The notes beneath the pieces were generated by a model. The model was not told where the DNA came from. It did no database searches and saw only the letters and a program-made list of their open reading frames with translations. Source: Pseudomonas mandelii (GTDB lineage Bacteria > Pseudomonadota > Gammaproteobacteria > Pseudomonadales > Pseudomonadaceae). From it: a DNA stretch of 64,000 bases. Shown here piece by piece: positions 18,913-26,313 of this stretch (position 1 is its first letter; every line of letters begins with the position of its first letter). Location: the NCBI RefSeq assembly GCF_900106065.1, contig NZ_LT629796.1, positions 4,309,501 to 4,373,500 of the forward strand. The letters run 5' to 3'. The position numbers and the translations under genes were made by a program.

Positions 18913-18930
18913 AGCGGGTATATACCCGCT
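18913..18930. promoter_or_regulatory. perfect 18-bp palindrome, probable MarR operator
   Basis: AGCGGGTATATACCCGCT is its own reverse complement. It lies 14 bp before the MFS start codon and shares GCGGGTATATAC with the sequence at 18469-18480 before marR. Confidence 0.75.
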
Positions 18931-18944
18931 ACCGGAGAATAAGA

Positions 18945-20153
18945 ATGACCTCGATGTGGCGTACATGCGGTTGGGTGTTGGTGGGGAGTGCGCTGATCCT
19001 GGCATTGTCGTTGGGCGTGCGACACGGCTTCGGGCTGTTCCTGGCCCCGATGAGTGCCGAATTCGGCTGGGGGCGTGAGACGTTCGCTTTTGCCATCGCC
19101 CTGCAAAACCTGATCTGGGGTCTGGCGCAGCCGTTCACCGGCGCGCTGGCCGATCGCTTTGGCGCGGCGAAAGTGGTGTTCGTCGGCGGTGTGCTGTACG
19201 CGTTGGGCCTGGTGTTCATGGGCTTGTCCGACTCGGCGGTGACGTTGTCCCTGAGTGCGGGCCTGTTGATCGGCATCGGCCTGTCGGGCACTTCGTTCTC
19301 GGTGATCCTTGGCGTGGTCGGTCGCGCCGTGCCCCCGGAGAAACGCAGCATGGGCATGGGCCTCGCCAGCGCTGCCGGCTCTTTCGGTCAGTTCGCCATG
19401 TTGCCCGGTACGCTGGGGCTGATCGGCTGGCTGGGCTGGTCCGCGGCATTGCTGGTCCTGGGCCTGCTGGTAGCGCTGATTATCCCGCTGGTGAGCATGC
19501 TCAAGGACAAACCGCTGCCAGTGCTCGGCCATGAACAAACCCTCTCTGAAGCGCTGCGGGAAGCCTGCTCCCATTCGGGGTTCTGGCTGTTGGCGTTCGG
19601 CTTTTTTGTCTGCGGTTTCCAGGTGGTGTTCATCGGCGTGCATTTGCCGGCCTATCTGGTGGATCAGCACCTTCCGGCCACAGTGGGCACCACGGTGCTG
19701 GCGCTGATCGGGCTGTTCAATATCTTCGGCACCTACACCGCAGGATGGCTCGGCGGTCGCATGTCCAAGCCGCGCTTGCTCACCGGTCTGTACCTGCTGC
19801 GGGCGGTGGTGATTGCGCTGTTTCTGTGGGCGCCGGTGACCACGACTACCGCGTACCTGTTCGGCATGGCGATGGGCTTCCTGTGGTTGTCGACCGTGCC
19901 ATTGACCAACGGCACCGTGGCGACCTTGTTTGGCGTGCGAAACCTGTCCATGCTCGGCGGGATTGTTTTCCTCTTCCACCAGCTCGGTTCGTTCCTCGGC
20001 GGCTGGTTGGGTGGCGTGGTGTATGACCGAACCGGGAGCTATGACTTGATCTGGCAAGTAGCGATTCTCTTGAGTCTGTTGGCCGCCGCCCTGAACTGGC
20101 CGGTGCGTGAGCAGCCGGTGGCGCGTCTGCAAACCCGGTTGAGTGCGATATGA
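18945..20153 (+). CDS. MFS transporter controlled by the adjacent MarR regulator
   Basis: This 402-residue major facilitator has about 12 membrane segments and a GALADRFGAAKVV loop between helices 2 and 3, the usual MFS motif A position. A GGAGAA ribosome binding site precedes the ATG. Opening residues MTSMWRTCGWVLVGSALILA lead straight into helix 1. It follows marR by 52 bp and its stop overlaps the start of a 40-residue membrane peptide. Substrate is unknown; a MarR-linked MFS often exports a toxic compound or takes up an organic acid (inference). Confidence 0.92.
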   Translation: MTSMWRTCGWVLVGSALILALSLGVRHGFGLFLAPMSAEFGWGRETFAFAIALQNLIWGLAQPFTGALADRFGAAKVVFVGGVLYALGLVFMGLSDSAVTLSLSAGLLIGIGLSGTSFSVILGVVGRAVPPEKRSMGMGLASAAGSFGQFAMLPGTLGLIGWLGWSAALLVLGLLVALIIPLVSMLKDKPLPVLGHEQTLSEALREACSHSGFWLLAFGFFVCGFQVVFIGVHLPAYLVDQHLPATVGTTVLALIGLFNIFGTYTAGWLGGRMSKPRLLTGLYLLRAVVIALFLWAPVTTTTAYLFGMAMGFLWLSTVPLTNGTVATLFGVRNLSMLGGIVFLFHQLGSFLGGWLGGVVYDRTGSYDLIWQVAILLSLLAAALNWPVREQPVARLQTRLSAI

Positions 20154-20272
20154 ACCGTCTCTGGCCGCGAGTGGCGGTGGTCGCTGTCGGTGCCTTGCTG
20201 CTGGCCTTGGCCTGGTGGGGCTGGCATCAGGGCGGATTGGCACTGATGCAGTTGGGCATGGGCGCTTGCTAG
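20150..20272 (+). CDS. 40-residue single-span membrane peptide coupled to the MFS gene
   Basis: This short reading frame overlaps the MFS stop by 4 bases (ATGA). It encodes 40 residues: a basic start [20 protein letters not shown], one hydrophobic helix continuing through AWWGW, then [15 protein letters not shown]. The overlap and composition suggest a real translated small protein, possibly a partner of the transporter (inference). I know of no named family. Confidence 0.6.
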   Translation: MNRLWPRVAVVAVGALLLALAWWGWHQGGLALMQLGMGAC

Positions 20273-20327
20273 GAACAGGCGAGGGCGAGTAACTTCGTTT
20301 GTGACCATTAATCAAGGATGCACTGAC

Positions 20328-20879
20328 ATGCTGATGCGCTGGATTGCAGTCCCCGCGTTGCTGGTGGCGTTTACCGGATTGGCACAAGCGGCCGAGTGCC
20401 CGGAGCTGTTGCAGGGCTCGTTGCCCAAGCTGCGCGCCAAGGAATCCATCGACCTGTGCCAGCGGTTTGAGGGTAAGCCGCTGGTGGTGGTCAATACCGC
20501 AAGCTTCTGTGGCTTTGCCCCACAGTTCAAAAGCCTTGAGGCTCTGAATCAGCGTTACAAGGATCAGGGGCTGGAGGTGATCGGTGTTCCGTCCAATGAC
20601 TTCAAGCAGGAGTCCAAGGACGGCGCTGAGACCGCCAAGGTCTGCTACGTGAACTATGGGGTGACGTTCACCATGACCGAGCCGCAGAAAGTCCGCGGCG
20701 ATGACGCGACTCACCTGTTCAGGGTCCTAGCCAAACAGACCAGCGCGCCGAAGTGGAATTTCTACAAATACGTGGTCGATCGCAAAGGCAAGGTGATCGC
20801 CAATTTCTCCAGCCTGACCAAGCCCGACGATCCCGAGTTCATTGCCGCGGTGGAAAAAGCCCTGGCCTCGCAACCCTGA
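20328..20879 (+). CDS. periplasmic glutathione peroxidase
   Basis: This 183-residue thiol peroxidase of the glutathione peroxidase family has an export signal ([20 protein letters not shown], cleavage after AQA) from the ATG at 20328, with AAGGA at 20314-20318. The catalytic centre [18 protein letters not shown] has Cys rather than selenocysteine. The GPSNDF-like segment ([11 protein letters not shown]) carries the Gln-type partner region, and [15 protein letters not shown] is the Trp/Asn region. Most bacterial members are cytoplasmic, so the signal peptide is notable. It is followed by a strong bidirectional terminator. Confidence 0.9.
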   Translation: MLMRWIAVPALLVAFTGLAQAAECPELLQGSLPKLRAKESIDLCQRFEGKPLVVVNTASFCGFAPQFKSLEALNQRYKDQGLEVIGVPSNDFKQESKDGAETAKVCYVNYGVTFTMTEPQKVRGDDATHLFRVLAKQTSAPKWNFYKYVVDRKGKVIANFSSLTKPDDPEFIAAVEKALASQP

Positions 20880-20891
20880 TTGAACGCCCAT

Positions 20892-20931
20892 GAAAAAGCC
20901 CCGCCTCTGTACAAGAGAGCGGGGCTTTTTT
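20892..20931. terminator. bidirectional rho-independent terminator (gpx / fadL)
   Basis: AAAAAGCCCCGC pairs with GCGGGGCTTTTTT around the sequence CTCTGTACAAGAGA. A run of A on one side and T on the other lets it serve the convergent genes on both strands. Confidence 0.92.
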
Positions 20932-20969
20932 GATTCAGGCGGCGAGCGTTTCAGGCTCGCCGGGCTTCA

Positions 20970-22241
20970 TCAGAAGCGGTAGGTCGCGCCTACGCCGAAA
21001 CCATTCGCATAGTTTTCATACTTGGCGTTGTAGTTCTGGCCACGGTCGTTGCTGTTGGTGACCTTGACCGACTCTTCACGCAGGTACGAGTACGCTACGT
21101 CGATGGTCAGGTCGTCGGTCGGGCTCCAGCCGGCGCCCACGCTGAAAATCTTGCGATCGCCCGTCGGGATGCGTGGGGAACGGTCGACGTTGTTGGTCGG
21201 CGCCTGGTCGAAGGACAGACCGGTACGCAATACCCATTGCTTGTTCAACTGGTAGGACGCGCCGATGGCGTGAGCCCAGGTGTCGTGCCAGTTCTGTTCT
21301 TCGGTGATGGTCCCGAACTGACCGTTCAGGATGGCCGGAACACCTTTGTTATCGACGGTGATTTCTTTCAGGCGGCTCCAGCGCGTCCAGGTGCTGCCTG
21401 CGTACAGTGTCCACTGGTCGTCCAGCTTATGAGTCACCGAGAAGTCCACCGATTCAGGCGTGGTCAGGTCCAGCGAGGCGTCGTACTTCTGGCTTGGGTT
21501 CTGGCCGACCAGGCCCAGGACGTTGTAGTTGACCTTGGTGTCACCTTCGAGCTTGTACTTCACTTTCGAGTGGTAGGTCAGGCCGACGCGAGTGCTGTCG
21601 GTGGCTTGCACCAGAACACCGATGTTGTAGCCCAGTGCGGTGTCGTCACCTTTGATCTTGACCTTGCCGTCCGGTGCGGCCTGGGTGATCGACAGGTTCG
21701 ATTCCAGGGTGCCGTCGATGCGGTTGATGGTCGGGCCGAAACCGATGGAGACCTTGTCGTTGAAGGCGTAGCTGACAGTCGGTTGCAGGGTGACGATCTT
21801 GACTTCGCTTTTGCTGCCGAAGTAACGGCCGGCGAAGCCGTTCTCGTAGTCGGTCACCAGGCCGAATGGCGCGTACATGCCGATACCGAAAGCCCAGTGG
21901 TCGTCGATTGGCTTGACATAGTAGCCCATAGGCACGGCGATGAACGGAACCATGTCGCCGTCGTTGCTGCCGCTGTTCGGGCTGGAGCTGGCGTGGCTGA
22001 TGTCAGTGTGTGCGTCGAGAAATGCAGCACCGCCGGTGACTTGTTCGCGCTTGAGGCGGGACATGCCGGCAGGGTTGCCAAAAATTGTGCTTGCGTCATC
22101 GGCAGAGGAAGATCGCCCGGCAAAACCTGTACCCATCCCGCTGATGCTCTGTTCGTTGATGGCGAAGCCACTTGCGAAAATCTGGGTGGATGCCAAGGTA
22201 ACAGCGAGGCTAAGTGTGGTTTTGAGCATTACTTTTTTCAT
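20970..22241 (-). CDS. fadL: FadL/OmpP1 family outer-membrane transporter
   Basis: This 423-residue outer-membrane beta-barrel belongs to the FadL family, which takes up long-chain fatty acids and other hydrophobic compounds. The signal peptide is MKKVMLKTTLSLAVTLASTQ with cleavage before SGFAINEQ. The mature start SGFAINEQSISGMGTGFAG forms the conserved N-terminal hatch. IFGNPAGMSRL and the C-terminal YRF ending in Phe are typical. AGGAG lies just before the ATG. The leader contains a 10-bp palindrome and a further hairpin (22255-22293). Confidence 0.92.
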   Translation of the reverse strand: MKKVMLKTTLSLAVTLASTQIFASGFAINEQSISGMGTGFAGRSSSADDASTIFGNPAGMSRLKREQVTGGAAFLDAHTDISHASSSPNSGSNDGDMVPFIAVPMGYYVKPIDDHWAFGIGMYAPFGLVTDYENGFAGRYFGSKSEVKIVTLQPTVSYAFNDKVSIGFGPTINRIDGTLESNLSITQAAPDGKVKIKGDDTALGYNIGVLVQATDSTRVGLTYHSKVKYKLEGDTKVNYNVLGLVGQNPSQKYDASLDLTTPESVDFSVTHKLDDQWTLYAGSTWTRWSRLKEITVDNKGVPAILNGQFGTITEEQNWHDTWAHAIGASYQLNKQWVLRTGLSFDQAPTNNVDRSPRIPTGDRKIFSVGAGWSPTDDLTIDVAYSYLREESVKVTNSNDRGQNYNAKYENYANGFGVGATYRF

Positions 22242-22254
22242 TATTAGAACTCCT

Positions 22255-22293
22255 GGTGATCACCGGGGCGAAAATTACCAACATTTTCGTCCC
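22255..22293 (-). promoter_or_regulatory. paired hairpins in the fadL leader
   Basis: GGTGATCACC (22255-22264) is a perfect palindrome that abuts the ribosome binding site. GGGGCGAAAAT (22265-22275) pairs with ATTTTCGTCCC (22283-22293) with one mismatch. Both would be in the fadL mRNA leader. Confidence 0.4.
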
Positions 22294-22386
22294 AGCGCTA
22301 TAGGCTGTATGGCTTGAGTTAGAGCGGTTTTGTAGGACAATCCGACCAGATTCGCGTCCGTTGCGGGATCTTTGGGAATCGGTGGA

Positions 22387-22869
22387 TCAACAGGCGACCT
22401 GATTCAGGGGTGAAACACAGGTTTGCCAGGCGTAGGTGAAATCGCGCAGGCGTCCTTGAGGCTGAAAAGTCTGGCGCCAGATTCGGGCCATTCCCAACAA
22501 GTCATCCGCGGCGGGGAGGGGAGTGTTCTGTTCTTCTACCAGCAGCCAGGCGATGGCAGTGGCGTAACGCAGGTTGACGATCAATTCCAGGTGAGGCCCG
22601 CTGAGAAAGGCATGCTGACTGGCGAGGCCGCGCACGAGGCTCGCGCGCTCCGGGTCCAACGCCAGGTAGTGATCCCAGAGAGCCTGGTGGCGGGGTTCGG
22701 CAATTCGGTACAGGCCGTGTCCACGGCGGTCATGCAGGGCGGAACCAAGGGCTGACTGGCTGGCGGCGATGCCCAGCAGAAGGGATTCGGCAGTTGCGCT
22801 ATGGCGCCCGAGGTAAATCAATGTCGGACGGATCACATAACGGCACAGTTCGCTGGCAGCGATACCCAT
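22387..22869 (-). CDS. conserved hypothetical protein, 160 residues
   Basis: I do not recognise a named domain. The protein starts MGIAASELCRYVIRPTLIYL and is mostly alpha-helical in appearance, with an internal GIAASQSALGSALHDRR segment and C-terminal WRQTFQPQGRLRDFTYAW. There is no signal peptide. From memory a gene of this kind lies beside fadL in other Pseudomonas. It ends in Cys and is followed by the fadL leader region. Confidence 0.7.
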   Translation of the reverse strand: MGIAASELCRYVIRPTLIYLGRHSATAESLLLGIAASQSALGSALHDRRGHGLYRIAEPRHQALWDHYLALDPERASLVRGLASQHAFLSGPHLELIVNLRYATAIAWLLVEEQNTPLPAADDLLGMARIWRQTFQPQGRLRDFTYAWQTCVSPLNQVAC

Positions 22870-23092
22870 AAAGCCCTCGAAACATCAAATGGGCGGCGAT
22901 ACCTGAAGGGAGCGTTGGCAGCATGTGGATCGACTCAGGCTCGCCGGAAGCGGATCAAGCCGCTTGAGTTGAAGTGTAGTGTCATATTCGCGCTGTAAAG
23001 GCCTGTTTTTAAAATATTTCCGGCTTCGAGTTATAACCGTTATATCGTTTGGAACTTAGTCGAAGGCTGCGCAATGAGAAATATCGGGCAAT

Positions 23093-23122
23093 AAAAAGCC
23101 CCGCTTTTTGAGCAGGGCTTTT
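23093..23122 (-). terminator. terminator after the 74-residue hypothetical gene
   Basis: On the minus strand AAAAGCCCTGC pairs with GCGGGGCTTTTT around a short A-rich loop and ends in a T run. It lies 24 bp after the stop of the gene at 23147. Confidence 0.85.
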
Positions 23123-23146
23123 GAGGTTTTCAGTCTTTCTGGCGTA

Positions 23147-23371
23147 TCAGGCAACCAGTGCCTGACGGGTACGCTCGATCACGGCCTGCAGCGGTTCTGC
23201 GCTGGAGTATTGATCGGGGTACAGACGTTCGCTGTGACGAGCGATGCCGTGTTCGTTGACCAGGGTGAAGCTGAAGCAGCCTTTGCGAGCGGCCATGATC
23301 AGGCAGTTCATTGGAGCAAAAGCGTTGGTTAGGGTGCGGATTGCATCCTGAGTGTGGATTTGAGTAGTCAT
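23147..23371 (-). CDS. small conserved hypothetical protein, 74 residues
   Basis: A 74-residue soluble protein beginning MTTQIHTQDAIRTLTNAFAP and containing two Cys residues (NCLIMAARKGCFSF). The AGGAAC ribosome binding site before the ATG and the strong terminator behind it support a real single-gene unit. The function is unknown. The C-terminal half (LQAVIERTRQALVA) looks like a helix. Confidence 0.72.
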   Translation of the reverse strand: MTTQIHTQDAIRTLTNAFAPMNCLIMAARKGCFSFTLVNEHGIARHSERLYPDQYSSAEPLQAVIERTRQALVA

Positions 23372-24311
23372 GATTGGGTGTTCCTACAAGCGACACGGAT
23401 AAGAGCCGTGCAAAATTAAAACGTTCCAGTGACGACGACCACCATTGGTCGAACGAAGAACCCGACTGGAACAAAGCAGCCAGTTTGAAGCGCTGATAAT
23501 TGGCGCGCTTGGGCTGGCAGGTAGGTACTTAGGAGGGCAGGCAACACATCAAGGGCAAAGGTTCTGGGCCCGGGGTGAAGATCCTGATCAATTTGCAGGC
23601 TGGTTCGGTCAGAGTAAGTGAGCTTCGCAACACCCTTTGCATTCGATTCAAAGGCAGTGTTGGCGCAAGGTTTACCTGGAAACCATCGAGGTGGTCGATC
23701 CCGCTTGTTCGGTAGAGGCTTCCGTTGGGAAGGCTGACCGGGAGGATTTGTTCGACCAGAATTGACTTTCAGCTTGGTACTAACGCCGCGGATAGTAACG
23801 AATTGAATGGGCGAAGGGAAGCGTTAAAGCAAAATAATTGCCACGCCCTGCTGACACGCTGGGTAATGGGCCCATTTCCGACCATTGGTCGTCGCTCGGG
23901 CAAACGCCTGTAACAAGGGTTTGCCAAGGTTATCCCCAGAAAACGCCTACAAAACGCTCCGAAAAAATGCATCGATATAACTGCCGCGAAGGTACTTGTG
24001 CACATAAGTTGCGCAGACTGTAACCGGACTGTCATCCACGCCACGACCCCAGTGGGTGCCTGTATTGAAAATTTAAGTCAATGAAAAACATCGCTTTTTT
24101 TTACTGGTGAAAAAATCGTCAGTTTGACTGCGAGCCCCATTCCACAGGGCTTTGCGCGAGTTCAAGGGCGGTTGTCCACTGAGTTATCCACAGCTTCTGT
24201 GGATTGTCCCGAGCGCTTGCTCTAGGACGGGCGTGCCGGGTTTTTTTAGGCTTTACCTGTAAGAAAAAAAGAGTAGAGTGGCGCGCCTTCCGATCTGCCC
24301 CACAGTGCTTT
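23372..24311. other. 940-bp region without a convincing gene
   Basis: It carries the leader of the 74-residue gene at its left end. The rest has no ORF with a credible start; the longest plus-strand frame (23725-23913) lacks a ribosome binding site and family features. The right half is visibly richer in A/T than the surrounding genes (for example around 24070-24118). It holds TTATCCCC at about 23931 and the inverted DnaA-box pair at 24184-24206. It contains no REP element, unlike most gaps here. An unannotated RNA gene is possible but I cannot show one. Confidence 0.5.
24184..24206. promoter_or_regulatory. inverted DnaA-box pair (one perfect, one degenerate)
   Basis: TTATCCACA (24184-24192) matches the DnaA-box consensus. 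After 5 bases, TGTGGATTG (24198-24206) is its inverted partner with two mismatches. It lies about 105 bp upstream of the Sel1-type gene. Confidence 0.55.
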
Positions 24312-24635
24312 ATGAAGTTTCGCTCCGTATCAGTTTCTGCTACCTCAACACCTCCCAGTGTTACCCCTCCCAAACGCTTTTCGATGCGCGTGGCGGAGTG
24401 GCTGCTCGATAGCCCGCGCCTGGGTGAAAACACCAACGTCAAACATTTCGCCGGACGCTTGCTCAAACAGCCTGCCCGTGAAGGCGTGGTGGCCGCGCAA
24501 AGTCGTCTAGGCCAGCTGATGTGCCGCGAATGCGGCAATGCCCGTGATCGCCGCATTGGCCAGGATCTGTTGCGCCAGGCGGCGCGGGCAGGGGACCGGC
24601 GTGCTCAACAGGAACTGGGCCTGGTCGAAGACTGA
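24312..24635 (+). CDS. Sel1-like repeat protein, 107 residues
   Basis: A small protein starting MKFRSVSVSATSTPPSVTPP at the ATG at 24312. The C-terminal half EGVVAAQSRLGQLMCRECGN and IGQDLLRQAARAGDRRAQQE resembles one or two Sel1-type helical repeats, which mediate protein-protein contacts. There is no signal peptide. It precedes rmuC by 61 bp. A second Sel1-like protein occurs at 44322. The partner is unknown. Confidence 0.72.
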   Translation: MKFRSVSVSATSTPPSVTPPKRFSMRVAEWLLDSPRLGENTNVKHFAGRLLKQPAREGVVAAQSRLGQLMCRECGNARDRRIGQDLLRQAARAGDRRAQQELGLVED

Positions 24636-24696
24636 GCTGTCCAAGTCCTGATGCCTTGGTTACCCTTCAAGCTTTATCTCATCGGCAGGAGTCGCT

Positions 24697-26175
24697 ATGG
24701 CTATGGACTTGACCAGCATTTTGCTGGGTCTGGCGGGTGCCGCACTGCCCTTGCTGGTACTGGCCTGGCAAATCCAGCGTCGGGCGAGCGTGGGGCAAGC
24801 CGAGGTGGCTTTGCTGGAAGAGCGTCTGGCCATGTCGCTAATGGCGCAGGACGGCTTGAACGCTCAGCTCGAAGCCTGCCGCGATGAAATCGGTGATCTT
24901 GGCCAGGCCAACGCCGCCAAGCAGGCAGAGCTGGCCGCCATGCGCCGTGAAATCGAACTGCTACAGATAGAGCGCGACGATGCCCGCGATGCGGCTCACG
25001 CCTGGAACATCGAGCGCGCCGGCAAAGAAGCCGAACTGCGGCGTCTGGACTCTCAAGCGGCCTCGCTCCAGGCCGAGCTGCGTGAGCAGCAGGACAGCCA
25101 TCAACAACGCCTCAACGACCTGCAAGGCTCGCGTGACGAACTGCGAGCACAGTTCGCCGAACTGGCGGGCAAGATCTTCGACGAGCGCGAGCAGCGTTTC
25201 GCCGAAACCAGCCAGCAGCGCCTGGGCCAGTTGCTCGATCCTTTGAAAGAACGCATTCAGTCTTTCGAAAAGCGCGTTGAAGAAAGCTATCAGGCCGAGG
25301 CCCGTGAACGGTTTTCCCTGGCCAAAGAGCTGGAACGCCTGCAGCAACTGAATCTGCGCCTGAGCGACGAAGCCACCAACCTCACTCGTGCGTTGAAAGG
25401 GCAGAAAACCCAAGGCAACTGGGGCGAGTTGATTCTCGAGCGCGTGCTTGAACACGCCGGGCTGGAAAAGGGTCGTGAGTACCAGACTCAGGTCACTCTC
25501 AAGGGGCCGGACGGTGAGCGTTTCCAGCCGGACGTGATCATTTATCTACCGGGCGACAAGCAGGTGGTGGTCGATTCCAAGGTCAGCCTCACGGCCTATC
25601 AGCAATACGTGTCGGCCGACGACGAAGCCATCGGCCAGATCGCCATCAAGCAGCACGTGCTGTCGCTGCGCAATCACGTCAAAGGCCTGTCAGGTAAGGA
25701 TTACAAGCGACTCGACGGCTTGCACAGCCTGGATTTCGTCTTGCTTTTCGTGCCGATCGAAGCGGCGTTCTCCGCTGCGTTGCAGGCTGAGCCGACGCTG
25801 TTCCAGGAAGCCTTCGACCGCAACATCGTCATCGTCAGTCCGACCACGTTGCTGGCGACCCTGCGGGTCATCGACAGCCTGTGGAAGCAAGAGCGCCAGA
25901 GCCAGAACGCCCGGGAAATTGCCGAGCGCGCCGGGTGGCTGTACGACAAGTTCGTGTTGTTCATCCAGGACCTGGATGAAGTCGGCAATCGCTTGCAGCA
26001 ACTGGACAAGGCCTACAGCTCTGCGCGCAACAAGCTGACAGAAGGGCGCGGCAACCTGGTCAGTCGCAGTGAGCAGTTGAAGCTGCTGGGAGCGCGCGCC
26101 AGCAAGAGCTTGCCGGCTGATCTGCTGGAGCGAGCGATGACCGACGTCGATGGCTTGGCCGAGTTGCCTGAATAG
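24697..26175 (+). CDS. rmuC: DNA recombination protein RmuC
   Basis: This 492-residue RmuC-family protein has an N-terminal membrane anchor (ILLGLAGAALPLLVLAW), a long coiled coil (about residues 30-210, rich in Glu, Gln, Arg and Leu), and a C-terminal nuclease-like domain with GNWGELILERVLEHAGLEKG, FQPDVIIYLPGDKQVVVDSK and LDFVLLFVPIEAAF. RmuC limits rearrangement at short inverted repeats in E. coli; its biochemical activity is less certain. AGGAG lies 7 bases before the ATG at 24697. A REPIN follows the stop codon. Confidence 0.95.
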   Translation: MAMDLTSILLGLAGAALPLLVLAWQIQRRASVGQAEVALLEERLAMSLMAQDGLNAQLEACRDEIGDLGQANAAKQAELAAMRREIELLQIERDDARDAAHAWNIERAGKEAELRRLDSQAASLQAELREQQDSHQQRLNDLQGSRDELRAQFAELAGKIFDEREQRFAETSQQRLGQLLDPLKERIQSFEKRVEESYQAEARERFSLAKELERLQQLNLRLSDEATNLTRALKGQKTQGNWGELILERVLEHAGLEKGREYQTQVTLKGPDGERFQPDVIIYLPGDKQVVVDSKVSLTAYQQYVSADDEAIGQIAIKQHVLSLRNHVKGLSGKDYKRLDGLHSLDFVLLFVPIEAAFSAALQAEPTLFQEAFDRNIVIVSPTTLLATLRVIDSLWKQERQSQNAREIAERAGWLYDKFVLFIQDLDEVGNRLQQLDKAYSSARNKLTEGRGNLVSRSEQLKLLGARASKSLPADLLERAMTDVDGLAELPE

Positions 26176-26182
26176 CTGAAAG

Positions 26183-26280
26183 CATCGCGAGCAGGCTCGC
26201 TCCCACAGGGTTTTGTATTGTTCACTCGATGTAGGCAACAACACCGATCCACCGTGGGAGCGAGCCTGCTCGCGAAGGCG
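26183..26280. repeat. REPIN (GAGCCTGCTCGCGAA type) after rmuC
   Basis: CATCGCGAGCAGGCTCGCTC (from 26183) and GTGGGAGCGAGCCTGCTCGC (from 26254) are inverted REP copies between the convergent genes rmuC and the sensor kinase. Confidence 0.9.
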
Positions 26281-26313
26281 TCGGTTCAATCACTACGGGA
26301 TTAAAACCCGCTC

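Noticed and set aside
18579..20714. 711-codon minus-strand frame over marR, the MFS gene and gpx
   Set aside because: It is opposite three recognised genes and its translation is rich in His, Gln and Arg, typical of antisense frames in this genome.
23725..23913. 62-codon frame in the 940-bp gap
   Set aside because: No ribosome binding site, no recognisable features, and a composition unlike the neighbouring genes.
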